Positions 8,560-16,414 of a stretch of DNA of 64,000 nucleotides are shown one piece after another. Origin of the DNA: CAZJVD01 sp964549505 (lineage in GTDB: Bacteria > Bdellovibrionota > UBA1018 > CAZJVD01). The stretch lies in assembly GCA_964549505.1 (NCBI GenBank), contig CAZJVD010000012.1:18043-82042 (forward strand), in the 5' to 3' direction. Under the pieces are notes generated by a model. That model had not been told where the DNA came from, made no database searches, and worked only from the letters and a program-made list of their open reading frames with translations. The translations under genes were made by a program, and so were the position numbers. The stretch's first letter is position 1. Each line of letters begins with the position of its first letter.

Positions 8560-10023
8560 TCAAGAAGGCGGGGCCTGAAACACGGTCTCTGTCCACCGCT
8601 CTGCAAGCGTAGCGCGTCTGAGCGATCCCCGGGCCGTGAGATCACCGTTTTCAACAAGCCAGGCGTCGGTGGCAACCACAAACGACACAATCTGTTCGGG
8701 TGCAGGGAGACGTTCATTGCTGCTCTCGATATGGGTACGGAGGCGCTCGAGCACGCGTGGATGCCCCAGCAACCCTTTGCGGTCGCTGAAGAGAAGGTGT
8801 TCGGTCTGCGCAAAGGCTTCGATGGCGGCGATCTCTGGCTCAATCACGGCTCCCACGCGATCGCGTCCGTCCCCGACCAGGAGAACGCGACGGATCCATG
8901 GATGACGAGCCAGTTCGTTCTCGATTTTTTCCGGATTGAGAGACCAGCCCGAGCGGAGCGTGAGACGCGAAGTCAGCTGTCCACGGTACTGAACGCGACC
9001 CGCCTCTTCCCAAAGACCTTGATCACCTGTGGGCCAAAACTGGTCGGGTCCATGTCCGGGTGCGATCTGGGGACCCGACGCATCGTCGGAGAATGCGTAG
9101 CCCGAGAAGATCTGCGGCGTTCGAACTTCGATTTCGTTATGCGTACCGAGACGAAAACTCGTGTCGGGCAAACTCTCCCCTCGAAACTGAACCCAGCCGC
9201 AAGTTTCTGTAAGTCCATACCCGTCCAGTGCATTCAGCGCATCGACGACGGTGTTCTCTGAACCTGCCCGCGTGATGGTGAGCCCCGAAGCGGTGTCGCC
9301 CCAGCGAAAGGGACTTTCGAAAAACAGGAGGCCATAGTCTGTTAAAGGCAAAAGCGGACCCAAGGCGGTTGCAGCGACGTGAACACGACTGTTCCGATCC
9401 AACGAAGAGAACGGAGCGAGTTCGCGAAGCGACCCTAGATACGCGGCATAGGCGCGGTGACTGAGGCGAACAGCTTTTGGTGTGCCAGCCGTTCCTGACG
9501 ATACAATGACACGAGCGATCGTTTCACTCTCCGTAGATTCTAAACGTTCGAGAAAGGCCTTGCTTCGCGACAGTCGTTCCTGTGATCCGGTGTCTAAAAC
9601 CATGTCCCACGTGAGATGGGGTGAAGGAGCGGTTGGGACCAACTCGAAGAGCCTGAAAGCGTCACGAAACGGACCCGTGATCTGTTCGGCTTGGTCGACG
9701 ACTACGAAGCGGAGTCGCGCGTTCTCTAAAAAATCTTGGGCCGCTGGCTTCGCCATGGGTCGTGGCAAGCGAACCGAAACAGCACCGAGAGCAAGCAGTG
9801 CGAGTTCCGTGACAGCAGATCTGAAATGATTGGTGGTCCACACGCCGACCAGCGTTCCAGGAGTGATACCGCTCACCTCAAATCCAAGAGCTGCGTCGCG
9901 TACCAGATCAAAGAATGCTGAAAAATGGAGAGGTCCATGTCCGTCATCGGCAACGAGACGAAGTGGACTGTTTTCTAGGCCCTCAAACCAAAGATGATTG
10001 ATCGATTTAATTCTCGGGTTCAT
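8560..10023 (-). CDS. ANL-superfamily (AMP-binding) enzyme lacking the catalytic lysine
   Basis: A 487-residue protein of the acyl-CoA synthetase/NRPS adenylation superfamily, distantly like MenE or short acyl-CoA ligases. Visible motifs are the A3 phosphate loop VSSGTAGTPKAV, A5 YGLTETCG and A7 TGDQG. The A10 motif, normally G-K-x-x-R with the lysine that drives adenylate formation, reads ARGSLRR here, so Ser replaces the lysine. The protein may do only a partial reaction, use another residue, or have lost activity. It lies 8 bp after smpB and 32 bp before rpoZ. No men genes or acyl-carrier gene are nearby, so the acid substrate is unknown. Confidence 0.85.
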   Translation of the reverse strand: MNPRIKSINHLWFEGLENSPLRLVADDGHGPLHFSAFFDLVRDAALGFEVSGITPGTLVGVWTTNHFRSAVTELALLALGAVSVRLPRPMAKPAAQDFLENARLRFVVVDQAEQITGPFRDAFRLFELVPTAPSPHLTWDMVLDTGSQERLSRSKAFLERLESTESETIARVIVSSGTAGTPKAVRLSHRAYAAYLGSLRELAPFSSLDRNSRVHVAATALGPLLPLTDYGLLFFESPFRWGDTASGLTITRAGSENTVVDALNALDGYGLTETCGWVQFRGESLPDTSFRLGTHNEIEVRTPQIFSGYAFSDDASGPQIAPGHGPDQFWPTGDQGLWEEAGRVQYRGQLTSRLTLRSGWSLNPEKIENELARHPWIRRVLLVGDGRDRVGAVIEPEIAAIEAFAQTEHLLFSDRKGLLGHPRVLERLRTHIESSNERLPAPEQIVSFVVATDAWLVENGDLTARGSLRRATLAERWTETVFQAPPS

Positions 10024-10031
10024 TCTCGGTT

Positions 10032-10523
10032 TTATTCTCGGTCACGTTTTCGCGCCTGGTCCATTTCACGTTTTGCAGAACGTTCTTTTTGGTCCTGGCG
10101 TTTGTCGTGCGCTTTCTTACCTTTTGCCAGACCGATTTCGATCTTAGCGCGGCCTTTGACAAAGTACATACGCGTTGGGACAGCGGTCATGCCTTTGCGT
10201 TGGATCGCGACGGCTACCTTTTCGATCTCGCGTCGATGCAGAAGAAGCTTACGGGGTCTCAGAGGTTCATGATTGAACTGGTTGCCGTGGGTGTACGGAG
10301 CAATATGAACGTTAAAAAGAAAAGCTTCGAGTTTTGGATTAACGCTGACGTAAGCGTCTTTTAGGTTCGGCGACTGAGCTCGGATACTCTTAATCTCTGT
10401 GCCTTGTAAAACAATTCCGGCCTCGAGTGTTTCTTCGATGAAGTAGTTACGGCGAGCGTTGGGATTGGTAGCGATTTCTTTCTGCCCCTCCGACTTCGAA
10501 GGTTTCGCCGACTTCGCCGCCAC
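10032..10523 (-). CDS. smpB: SsrA-binding protein SmpB
   Basis: A 163-residue tmRNA partner that delivers SsrA to stalled ribosomes in trans-translation. The family core is evident: NPNARRNYFIEETLEAGIVLQGTEIKSIR, then LKDAYV, HIAPYTHGN and the basic C-terminal tail KGKKAHDKRQDQKERSAKREM that enters the mRNA channel. (The first phrase spans residues about 21-49.) The annotated start is a GTG; about 20 lysine/serine-rich residues precede the conserved domain, so a later start is possible. It follows the DUF502 gene by one base, so the two are cotranscribed. Confidence 0.96.
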   Translation of the reverse strand: MAAKSAKPSKSEGQKEIATNPNARRNYFIEETLEAGIVLQGTEIKSIRAQSPNLKDAYVSVNPKLEAFLFNVHIAPYTHGNQFNHEPLRPRKLLLHRREIEKVAVAIQRKGMTAVPTRMYFVKGRAKIEIGLAKGKKAHDKRQDQKERSAKREMDQARKRDRE

Positions 10524-10524
10524 G

Positions 10525-11169
10525 TTAACGTCTCCGATCGGACGGACGTGATCCTGGTTGAGCGATTCCTAGAGACAAGATCGTTCGGAATGCTTCTTCG
10601 ACCGAGAGATCGGAGTCACGAACATCGGACTCTGGAACAATCAGAAAAAACCCGGAAGTCGGGTTGGGTACTGTTGGAACGAAAACATGCAGATGCGGCT
10701 TCCCGCGCATGAGCGAGCTCTCTCCCGTTACAAAAGCAACCGTCCAAACATCTTTTTTCGGATACTCCATCAAGACAACGCGGTTGAACTGACCGCCGTC
10801 ACCTGTTTGAGCGAACGCTTGCATGAGTTGATCACTCGCTCGATAGATCGTTCCGAGGACTGGGATCCGTTGTACAAAGCGTCCGAACGATTTGAGCATG
10901 CGCTGACCGAAGTAGAGTTTCGAGAGCCAACCCAAAACACTGATCAGAAACGCCACACAACCCAAACCGGTCACGGCGGAGATAAAGTTGAGGAGGTGTC
11001 GGATGGGTCCTTCTGGCATCCATTCGGCTGGAATCAATGCCGAGAATCCCCAAAAGTACTCGAGGAACCACGAGGCCATCCACAAAATCAAAAGAACGGG
11101 TAGAAGGACCAGGATACCGGTTAGAAAGTTACGTTTGAGAAGTTTAAAAAAGCGTGTTGTGTATCTCAT
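10525..11169 (-). CDS. DUF502-family inner-membrane protein
   Basis: A 214-residue protein with two N-terminal membrane helices (about residues 16-35, LTGILVLLPVLLILWMASWF, and 60-85, FISAVTGLGCVAFLISVLGW), followed by the DUF502 signature region QRIPVLGTIYRASDQLMQAF and the segments VVLMEYPKKDVWTVAFVTG and VFVPTVPNPTSGFFLIVPESDV. Family function is not established. The gene sits between the rsmA/outer-membrane-protein frame (3 bp) and smpB (1 bp) in a tight operon. Confidence 0.9.
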   Translation of the reverse strand: MRYTTRFFKLLKRNFLTGILVLLPVLLILWMASWFLEYFWGFSALIPAEWMPEGPIRHLLNFISAVTGLGCVAFLISVLGWLSKLYFGQRMLKSFGRFVQRIPVLGTIYRASDQLMQAFAQTGDGGQFNRVVLMEYPKKDVWTVAFVTGESSLMRGKPHLHVFVPTVPNPTSGFFLIVPESDVRDSDLSVEEAFRTILSLGIAQPGSRPSDRRR

Positions 11170-11172
11170 GAG

Positions 11173-12522
11173 CTAAAATAGAATGCGCAGTCCAGCCCCA
11201 CCGCCGAAGATCGATCCGCCGGCTTTGTACCCCGGTGAACCGACCGCGGTCGGTTCAAACTCAGATTTTGTGATCGTGAGCGTTTTCAAGCGCGTGTAGT
11301 GAGCAAACGCATCGATCGACCACTCGGCTTCAAGTCCAAAGAGACGGCTGAACTCGAGACCGCCGCCCACACTCACCCACTGTCGTGGAGGGTCGATATA
11401 ATTGGTTGCGCTCCCCGGAGCTCCGTCGACGATCGATTTGCGAAATCCGCCACCGAGACGAACTGAAAAAGGAAGTCGATGCCATTCGAACCCGACACGT
11501 GGAATCCACAAGTCTCGAAACTCCGGCGTGGGTTGCGTGGATCCGACGATCGGAATGCCGCTCTGTCCGGGCATGATGTTGAGAGCCGGTGTTTCGAACT
11601 GTGACCAGCGTTCGTAATTGACCTGAGCCATCATCGAAAATCCAGGCAGGAATTCAAAACTGCTGCCGAGTTCGGCGGTCAGAGGTTCAAAGTGCATCGT
11701 GGATGTGGCTTCAAAACCAACGTCGGGACCACCGGCGCCTGAGAAAACCTCGCCCTTCGACGAGCTGACAACGGTCTGTCTTTCACGAAGCGGTAAGCGC
11801 ACGACAGCACCCACATGCCCACGTGGGAAAAGGGCACTTGCGCCGAGAAACGGACTCACTTTCGGTTTGACCGACGAAGCGACACGCATATTGCTCGATT
11901 TAGAACCGCTCGTGGCTAAGAAGCTCGAGACACGTGTGGTGACCGACGTGCCAAAATGAGCGCCGGCGCCGAGCTGAAAACGATCTTTAAAGACATGTGA
12001 AAGCGCAAGATCGACTTCAGGACGCTGTGAGCGACCGCGATGAAGGAAGTACTCAGGGACCCATGCTTCGCCTGTGTCCGAGTAAGACGTGCGTTCGAGC
12101 GGAATAAACGCACTCACGCCAAGCGACCACGATCGGTCCGGTCCGAAGCTCGCGCGCATCCCCACGGCCTGACCGACAATCGGTAAGACATCCGTGTTGA
12201 CGTCAGCGGACTTTGTGTCCGACCCGCTGAGATCCGAGTTCTGTGCGTTCTCAACGACAACGTTCTGAATGCCTTGAAACTGATGCTCTAAAAACACAAA
12301 CGACGTTCCGAGGTCGACCCGTCGTCGTGCGCTGGCGTCGCTTGCACCGAGTGCGCCTGGATTCGAAAACGCCAGGTATGGATCCGATCCGGGTGTGAGG
12401 GCGGCGGTCATGCCTCCAAGACCCGAACTCTTGGGTCCCAGTCCATAGGTGAGTCCAAGGCTTGCGTCGGCGGCCAGCGGTCGCAGCAGCACAACGGCCA
12501 AAAGGATCAAAGAAACGTTCAT
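11173..12522 (-). CDS. Outer-membrane beta-barrel protein, probably made from an internal start
   Basis: From the ATG at 12522 the product is 449 residues with a signal peptide (MNVSLILLAVVLLRPLAADA), then SSGLGGMTAALTPGSDPYLAFSNPGALG, a FadL/OmpP1-like N-terminus with an N-P-A(G) motif (phrase shown spans residues about 31-58). Many alternating hydrophobic strands follow, and it ends GAGLRILF with a terminal aromatic, as in outer-membrane barrels. GGAGG lies nine bases before this ATG (inside the codons for RsmA's QWR), a near-ideal ribosome-binding site, so I think independent initiation is more likely than export of an RsmA fusion. FadL relatives move hydrophobic compounds across the outer membrane; the substrate here is unknown. 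Confidence 0.75.
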   Translation of the reverse strand: MNVSLILLAVVLLRPLAADASLGLTYGLGPKSSGLGGMTAALTPGSDPYLAFSNPGALGASDASARRRVDLGTSFVFLEHQFQGIQNVVVENAQNSDLSGSDTKSADVNTDVLPIVGQAVGMRASFGPDRSWSLGVSAFIPLERTSYSDTGEAWVPEYFLHRGRSQRPEVDLALSHVFKDRFQLGAGAHFGTSVTTRVSSFLATSGSKSSNMRVASSVKPKVSPFLGASALFPRGHVGAVVRLPLRERQTVVSSSKGEVFSGAGGPDVGFEATSTMHFEPLTAELGSSFEFLPGFSMMAQVNYERWSQFETPALNIMPGQSGIPIVGSTQPTPEFRDLWIPRVGFEWHRLPFSVRLGGGFRKSIVDGAPGSATNYIDPPRQWVSVGGGLEFSRLFGLEAEWSIDAFAHYTRLKTLTITKSEFEPTAVGSPGYKAGGSIFGGGAGLRILF

Positions 12523-13341
12523 GAAGAGAGTCCTCCACTGTTGCCAACTCAGTTGATGCGGTCGAAGTGTTTCGTCAACGTCTGCCCCAGAACCTTTCAG
12601 GGTGGGGCCCAGCGTGCTGCGTAGCATTTTCCGTGGCTGTGCAAACGCGCGATCCAAGAGTTTCTGAAAGCGTTCCATTGCAGAGGCGCCGCCCGGCTTT
12701 CCGCGAGCGGTCTCAGGTATCCGCGGCTCGTCGCGACGCTTGAGCACGAGAACTTCGGATTCGACTTTTGGCGGTGGTGCGAACGAACCCGGGGGAACGC
12801 GGCACAGGGCTCTTATCTCCCACTCGTTCTGGAAAAAAACCGACAGACTTCCGCGCGCGGAAGATCCCTCGGGAGCGAGAATTTTCTGCGCGACTTCTCT
12901 TTGAAACATCAGCACCATGCTCCGCACCTCTGGAATGTCAGCCCAGCGTAGCGCAATTCGTGTCCCAGTTGAATACGGGAGATTCGAAACCACCACCCAC
13001 GGTCCTGGGCGACGATCGCTATAAGTCAAAGCATCGCCTTCGATCACCGTGCCGGAGTGTCCCAGGGCCACGGTGAGCTCCAGTGCGAGGCGCGTGTCCT
13101 TTTCGATTGCGATAAAATCTGGCGTGATGAAATCCGCGGTGTCGGAACCTCTGTTTTTAACGAGTGCATCAAAAAGGGGATGCGTGAGTGCGCCCGGACC
13201 CGGGCCGATCTCAAAGACAGCCTTGGCGCCATCTTCGCGAGCGGTCGCTAAGGCGGTTTCGACGATCGTGTGGATGATCTTCGGCGAGGTCAGGAAATGC
13301 TGACCCATTTTCTTGCGATAGATGGGGTTAGACTTCGGCAT
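11173..13341 (-). CDS. rsmA: RsmA (KsgA) 16S rRNA dimethyltransferase, open in frame into an outer-membrane protein
   Basis: The first about 273 residues are RsmA, which dimethylates two adjacent adenosines in 16S rRNA helix 45. It has KKMGQHFL near the start, the SAM-binding VFEIGPGPGALT, and the catalytic NLPYSTGT. The C-terminus ends normally at HQLSWQQWRTLF. No stop follows: the same frame continues into MNVSLILLAVVLLRPLAADA, a signal peptide heading a beta-barrel protein. The ATG at 13341 overlaps the end of tsaD by 14 bp. Either this is a true 722-residue fusion, or a stop or frame shift has been lost in the genome or the assembly. The internal ATG has its own ribosome-binding site and is listed separately. 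Confidence 0.8.
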   Translation of the reverse strand: MPKSNPIYRKKMGQHFLTSPKIIHTIVETALATAREDGAKAVFEIGPGPGALTHPLFDALVKNRGSDTADFITPDFIAIEKDTRLALELTVALGHSGTVIEGDALTYSDRRPGPWVVVSNLPYSTGTRIALRWADIPEVRSMVLMFQREVAQKILAPEGSSARGSLSVFFQNEWEIRALCRVPPGSFAPPPKVESEVLVLKRRDEPRIPETARGKPGGASAMERFQKLLDRAFAQPRKMLRSTLGPTLKGSGADVDETLRPHQLSWQQWRTLFMNVSLILLAVVLLRPLAADASLGLTYGLGPKSSGLGGMTAALTPGSDPYLAFSNPGALGASDASARRRVDLGTSFVFLEHQFQGIQNVVVENAQNSDLSGSDTKSADVNTDVLPIVGQAVGMRASFGPDRSWSLGVSAFIPLERTSYSDTGEAWVPEYFLHRGRSQRPEVDLALSHVFKDRFQLGAGAHFGTSVTTRVSSFLATSGSKSSNMRVASSVKPKVSPFLGASALFPRGHVGAVVRLPLRERQTVVSSSKGEVFSGAGGPDVGFEATSTMHFEPLTAELGSSFEFLPGFSMMAQVNYERWSQFETPALNIMPGQSGIPIVGSTQPTPEFRDLWIPRVGFEWHRLPFSVRLGGGFRKSIVDGAPGSATNYIDPPRQWVSVGGGLEFSRLFGLEAEWSIDAFAHYTRLKTLTITKSEFEPTAVGSPGYKAGGSIFGGGAGLRILF

Positions 13342-14383
13342 ACGCCATCGCATTGAGCTCGAGCATTTTTTCTGTTGGCAGACGGTAACCGCCCAGCCAG
13401 CGAAAGAGACCGGCCGCACCGATCATGGCGCCATTATCCGTGCACAGGGAAAGGGGCGGAGCCAACCACGGAACGGACAACTGATCCAAACGCGCTCGCA
13501 ACTGCTGATTGGCGGCGACGCCCCCAACGCAGATGACGGATGCCGCATCCTCGCGCTCCACCAAGAGTTCCACTTTGGTGGCAAGCGCATCGACAATCGC
13601 CGCCTGTACCGAGGCGCAGAAGTCGGATCGGTGGGTCGCGAGCTCGCCCTTCTGTTCAAGAGTTCGAAAGAGCTGAGCCGCACTCGTTTTCAAACCGCTG
13701 AACGAGAAATCAAAAACGGCTTTCTGAGGTAAGGCCCGTGGCAGTCGAAACGCTTGGGGATTACCACCCTCAGCTGCTTTCTCGAGTAGGGGCCCTGCGG
13801 GATAGCCAAATCCAAGAAGTTTGCCGATCTTATCGAACGCTTCTCCGGCAGCGTCGTCGCGCGTTCGACCGACACACGATTCGCGCAGCCACGTGCGCGT
13901 CCACTTTTCAGGGATCTCTCGAATCACGTGAAGCTGAGTGTGACCGCCCGATACGATGAGGACCACGGCTGGAAGTTTCAATCGGCTTGCGGCATCGGGA
14001 GCCAGAAACGCGCTCGCCAAGTGTCCCTCGAGATGATGAATATCAATCAACGGTTTGTTCCACACGTAAGCGAGAGCTTTTGCGGTCGTCACGCCGACCA
14101 AAAGTGCTCCGACCAAGCCCGGCCGGTTCGTTACGGCCAGCGCGTCGAGTTCCTCGGGCTGAACACCCGCTTCACTGAGCGCCGCCTCGAGAACGGGCAG
14201 AATCGTCTCGAGGTGACTGCGCGACGCTATCTCGGGCACGACGCCGCCATACGGTTGATGGATTGTGATTTGAGAAAATGTCTTCAGCGTGCGAATGCGC
14301 AGCGGTTCCGAGGACGACTGTCCTTCGACGACAGCGACGCTGCATTCGTCACAAGAGGTTTCAATTCCAAGAATCAACGCCAC
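13328..14383 (-). CDS. tsaD: tRNA N6-threonylcarbamoyladenosine transferase TsaD
   Basis: A 351-residue protein of the Kae1/YgjD family that, with TsaB and TsaE, transfers threonylcarbamoyl to A37 of ANN-decoding tRNAs. It begins MALILGIETSCDECSVAVVE, has the iron-binding HHLEGH at about 110-115, the nucleotide loop IVSGGHTQL, and FSFSGLKTS and VGGVAANQQLR further on. The end overlaps the rsmA start by 14 bp and the gene starts 6 bp after the CpoB-like gene, so it belongs to the long minus-strand operon. The tsaB and tsaE partners are not in the window. Confidence 0.97.
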   Translation of the reverse strand: MALILGIETSCDECSVAVVEGQSSSEPLRIRTLKTFSQITIHQPYGGVVPEIASRSHLETILPVLEAALSEAGVQPEELDALAVTNRPGLVGALLVGVTTAKALAYVWNKPLIDIHHLEGHLASAFLAPDAASRLKLPAVVLIVSGGHTQLHVIREIPEKWTRTWLRESCVGRTRDDAAGEAFDKIGKLLGFGYPAGPLLEKAAEGGNPQAFRLPRALPQKAVFDFSFSGLKTSAAQLFRTLEQKGELATHRSDFCASVQAAIVDALATKVELLVEREDAASVICVGGVAANQQLRARLDQLSVPWLAPPLSLCTDNGAMIGAAGLFRWLGGYRLPTEKMLELNAMAYAEV

Positions 14384-14389
14384 GAAAAA

Positions 14390-15190
14390 TCAATACGTTT
14401 GCGAGTTTGCGGTTTTCTTACCCGGAGGCTTGCTTCGTGAGGTCGAGTTTGTTTTCTTTTTCGTAGCGAGCGCAGGTTTCGCAGCGCGAGCTTCTTCCGA
14501 CTGGGGGTACTGTTCGACTAATTCCTGGTAAAACGCGCGGGCGTCTTCGGGGCTACCTTTCGCTTCGAAGGCTAGACCAATTTTGTAAAGCGCCTTCGGA
14601 ATGAACTTCGATTTCGGAAACTTGTTTTCAGCAAACTTCGAAAAATCGATGATCGCTTTGTTGTAGTTTTTGACGCCAAAAAAACTATCGCCCCGTAAAA
14701 ATGTTGCCTCAGCGTTTTGCGCCGGATTCTTCTGACTCAAGTACTTGTTGAACTTGTCGATCGCTTCTTCGAATCGCCCTTGATTGTAAAATGCCCGGCC
14801 CTGTGTGAACAAAATATCCGGATTCTCACTGATCTCGGATTGTTCCGCCTGGAGTCGTTTCAGCTGCGCGATGATCTCGTACTGACCCGTTTCCAGTTCA
14901 TGCATCCGCGCTTCGAGTGCTTTCAGATCCGCTTTCGTCGCGCCGTCACCGGTTTCGCTTTTCTTGGCTTGCTCGAGCTCTTCGATTCGGCCGCTGAGGC
15001 GTGCGATTTCTGATTTCAATTCGTCGACAGCGTACGACGACGTGCTCGACGCGGCTGCCTTTTCAGAAGCGGCGGTCGACGCCGGCAGCTCGTCCTGTCG
15101 AAGCTGGGACCGTGTCTTTAGACATCCCGATGCCGAGACTAACAACACCATTACGATCATTGAGGTTCGCATAGCCATACAATATGGCAT
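14390..15190 (-). CDS. CpoB/YbgF-like TPR lipoprotein
   Basis: A 266-residue envelope protein. The N-terminus has a lipobox (VLLVSASGC), a coiled-coil region at about residues 50-115 (DELKSEIARLSGRIEELEQ and on), and three tetratricopeptide repeats starting at FTQGRAFYNQGRFEEAIDKF, the architecture of CpoB/YbgF, the Tol-Pal partner that coordinates peptidoglycan synthesis with outer-membrane constriction. Being a lipoprotein is unusual for CpoB, which is normally soluble periplasmic. It ends in a lysine/serine-rich tail. Pal is encoded two genes upstream on the same strand, which supports the assignment. Methionines at codons 4 and 6 are alternative starts. Confidence 0.85.
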   Translation of the reverse strand: MPYCMAMRTSMIVMVLLVSASGCLKTRSQLRQDELPASTAASEKAAASSTSSYAVDELKSEIARLSGRIEELEQAKKSETGDGATKADLKALEARMHELETGQYEIIAQLKRLQAEQSEISENPDILFTQGRAFYNQGRFEEAIDKFNKYLSQKNPAQNAEATFLRGDSFFGVKNYNKAIIDFSKFAENKFPKSKFIPKALYKIGLAFEAKGSPEDARAFYQELVEQYPQSEEARAAKPALATKKKTNSTSRSKPPGKKTANSQTY

Positions 15191-15231
15191 TGCGGCATGA
15201 ACCTTTCAAGTCCGCTTGAGTCGGGTGGGTG

Positions 15232-15693
15232 CTAGGGTTCGGTCGGTGTTGCGGTGGGGTCGGACTCGGGAGGCGTTTTGGTCTCCGATAGGGGGTCTTT
15301 ATCGAGACTCTGGCGATTTCCGCCATTTAGAACGGATTCGAGCTCGGCCTCTTCAGCCGTGACTCGGGCCCGAAAGGCGAGTTCTTTTGCGTCTTTATAC
15401 TCTTTGAATTTATAGGCGCGCTTCGCTTTAAAGAAGAGTTCGGTGCTCTGCCGGAAAATCTCGGGCGCAAGGACATCGGCCTGCACTTCCTTGGCGGCTT
15501 TGATCGCTGCTGCGCTATTAGCCATCTCTTGAACGGGGCGCGTGGCGGTGATGGCGCAGCCGGAGAGCGTCATTACAACAGCGACAGCGAGGACAGTGAG
15601 GGCGAAACCGCTGACGGCGCCGAACGCACTGCGTGCGCCGAATACGCCGAATACCACGATGCATCGGGAAGTTTTACGACTAAGGAGCCTCAT
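15232..15693 (-). CDS. DUF4398-like lipoprotein
   Basis: A 153-residue protein with an unusually long N-terminal stretch before a hydrophobic segment and lipobox (VVMTLSGC at about residues 39-46), so the mature part should be lipid-anchored. The mature region NSAAAIKAAKEVQADVLAPE, followed by FFKAKRAYKFKEYKDAKELAFRAR, matches the pattern of DUF4398 proteins: short alpha-helical lipoproteins often found beside OmpA/Pal-type proteins. The C-terminus is Pro/Thr/Asp-rich. It lies between pal and the CpoB-like gene. Cellular role of the family is not established. Confidence 0.75.
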   Translation of the reverse strand: MRLLSRKTSRCIVVFGVFGARSAFGAVSGFALTVLAVAVVMTLSGCAITATRPVQEMANSAAAIKAAKEVQADVLAPEIFRQSTELFFKAKRAYKFKEYKDAKELAFRARVTAEEAELESVLNGGNRQSLDKDPLSETKTPPESDPTATPTEP

Positions 15694-15785
15694 CCTCTTT
15701 CATTTTGAGGGGAGCGGGAGCGAGCGTCAATACACTTAATAGTACCTAGTGGCACTCAGTGAATACGGAACAAAACCGGGGGTTA

Positions 15786-16283
15786 TTACTTTCCCGTAAC
15801 GACGAAGTTTGCCCGACGATTCTTGGCGTGCGCTTCGTCCGTTCCAGCCGGATCGAGAAGGCGCTCTTTTCCGAAGCTGATGGTCGACATTCGTTCGGTA
15901 TTGATTCCGATTTCGGCCATGTACGAACGAACAGCGTTGGCGCGCTTTTCACCCAGCGCGAGATTGTATTGAATGCCACCGCGCTCGTCGCAATGTCCTT
16001 CGACCTGAATCTTAAACGAACTCTTTTCTTTCAAGAGATCCGCATTGGCTTTGAGTTTCTGCTTCGCGGACGAGTCCAAAACAAACGAGTCGTACGGAAA
16101 ATTGATGGTTTGGAGGCCATTGGCTTTGCCATTATCGGAGTCTCCCATCGAGTTCACGTCTGCGTCGATCGTGCTCGGAAGTGCCGATTCGTCGGGTTTC
16201 ACTTCTTTTTTACCGCAACCACTGATGAAAGCTGTTGTGATCAGGGCGGTGATGGCCAAAGTCTGTGTTGCAAAGCGATGCAT
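15786..16283 (-). CDS. pal: Peptidoglycan-associated lipoprotein Pal
   Basis: A 165-residue outer-membrane lipoprotein of the Tol-Pal system. From the ATG at 16283, chosen because GGAG lies ten bases upstream, it has a signal with lipobox (LITTAFISGCGKK), a short linker, and an OmpA-type peptidoglycan-binding domain: INFPYDSFVLD, then VEGHCDERGG and LGEKRANAVRSYM, ending in KNRRANFVV. The frame extends 14 codons further upstream without a ribosome-binding site. It heads the minus-strand run with the DUF4398 and CpoB-like genes. The tolQRAB genes are not in the window. Confidence 0.95.
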   Translation of the reverse strand: MHRFATQTLAITALITTAFISGCGKKEVKPDESALPSTIDADVNSMGDSDNGKANGLQTINFPYDSFVLDSSAKQKLKANADLLKEKSSFKIQVEGHCDERGGIQYNLALGEKRANAVRSYMAEIGINTERMSTISFGKERLLDPAGTDEAHAKNRRANFVVTGK

Positions 16284-16316
16284 AACTGCGGTTCTCCTCT
16301 GGTGAATAGTCCTGAT

Positions 16317-16345
16317 TTTTATCACAGGGCGCGGATTTGAAGCAA
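16317..16345 (-). promoter_or_regulatory. Candidate promoter of the pal operon
   Basis: On the minus strand TTGCTT is followed after 17 bp by ATAAAA, about 33 bases before the pal ATG. A dyad TTGAAG-N5-CTTCAA (16337-16353) overlaps the -35 element and lies between the divergent pal and ssb genes. It is a plausible but weak match. Confidence 0.35.
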
Positions 16346-16414
16346 CCCTTCAATTCAAGAGACCGCTTGGTCTTTGCTTTGCATTTTCGGACGGTCCGAA
16401 TGGAGAACCAGAAA

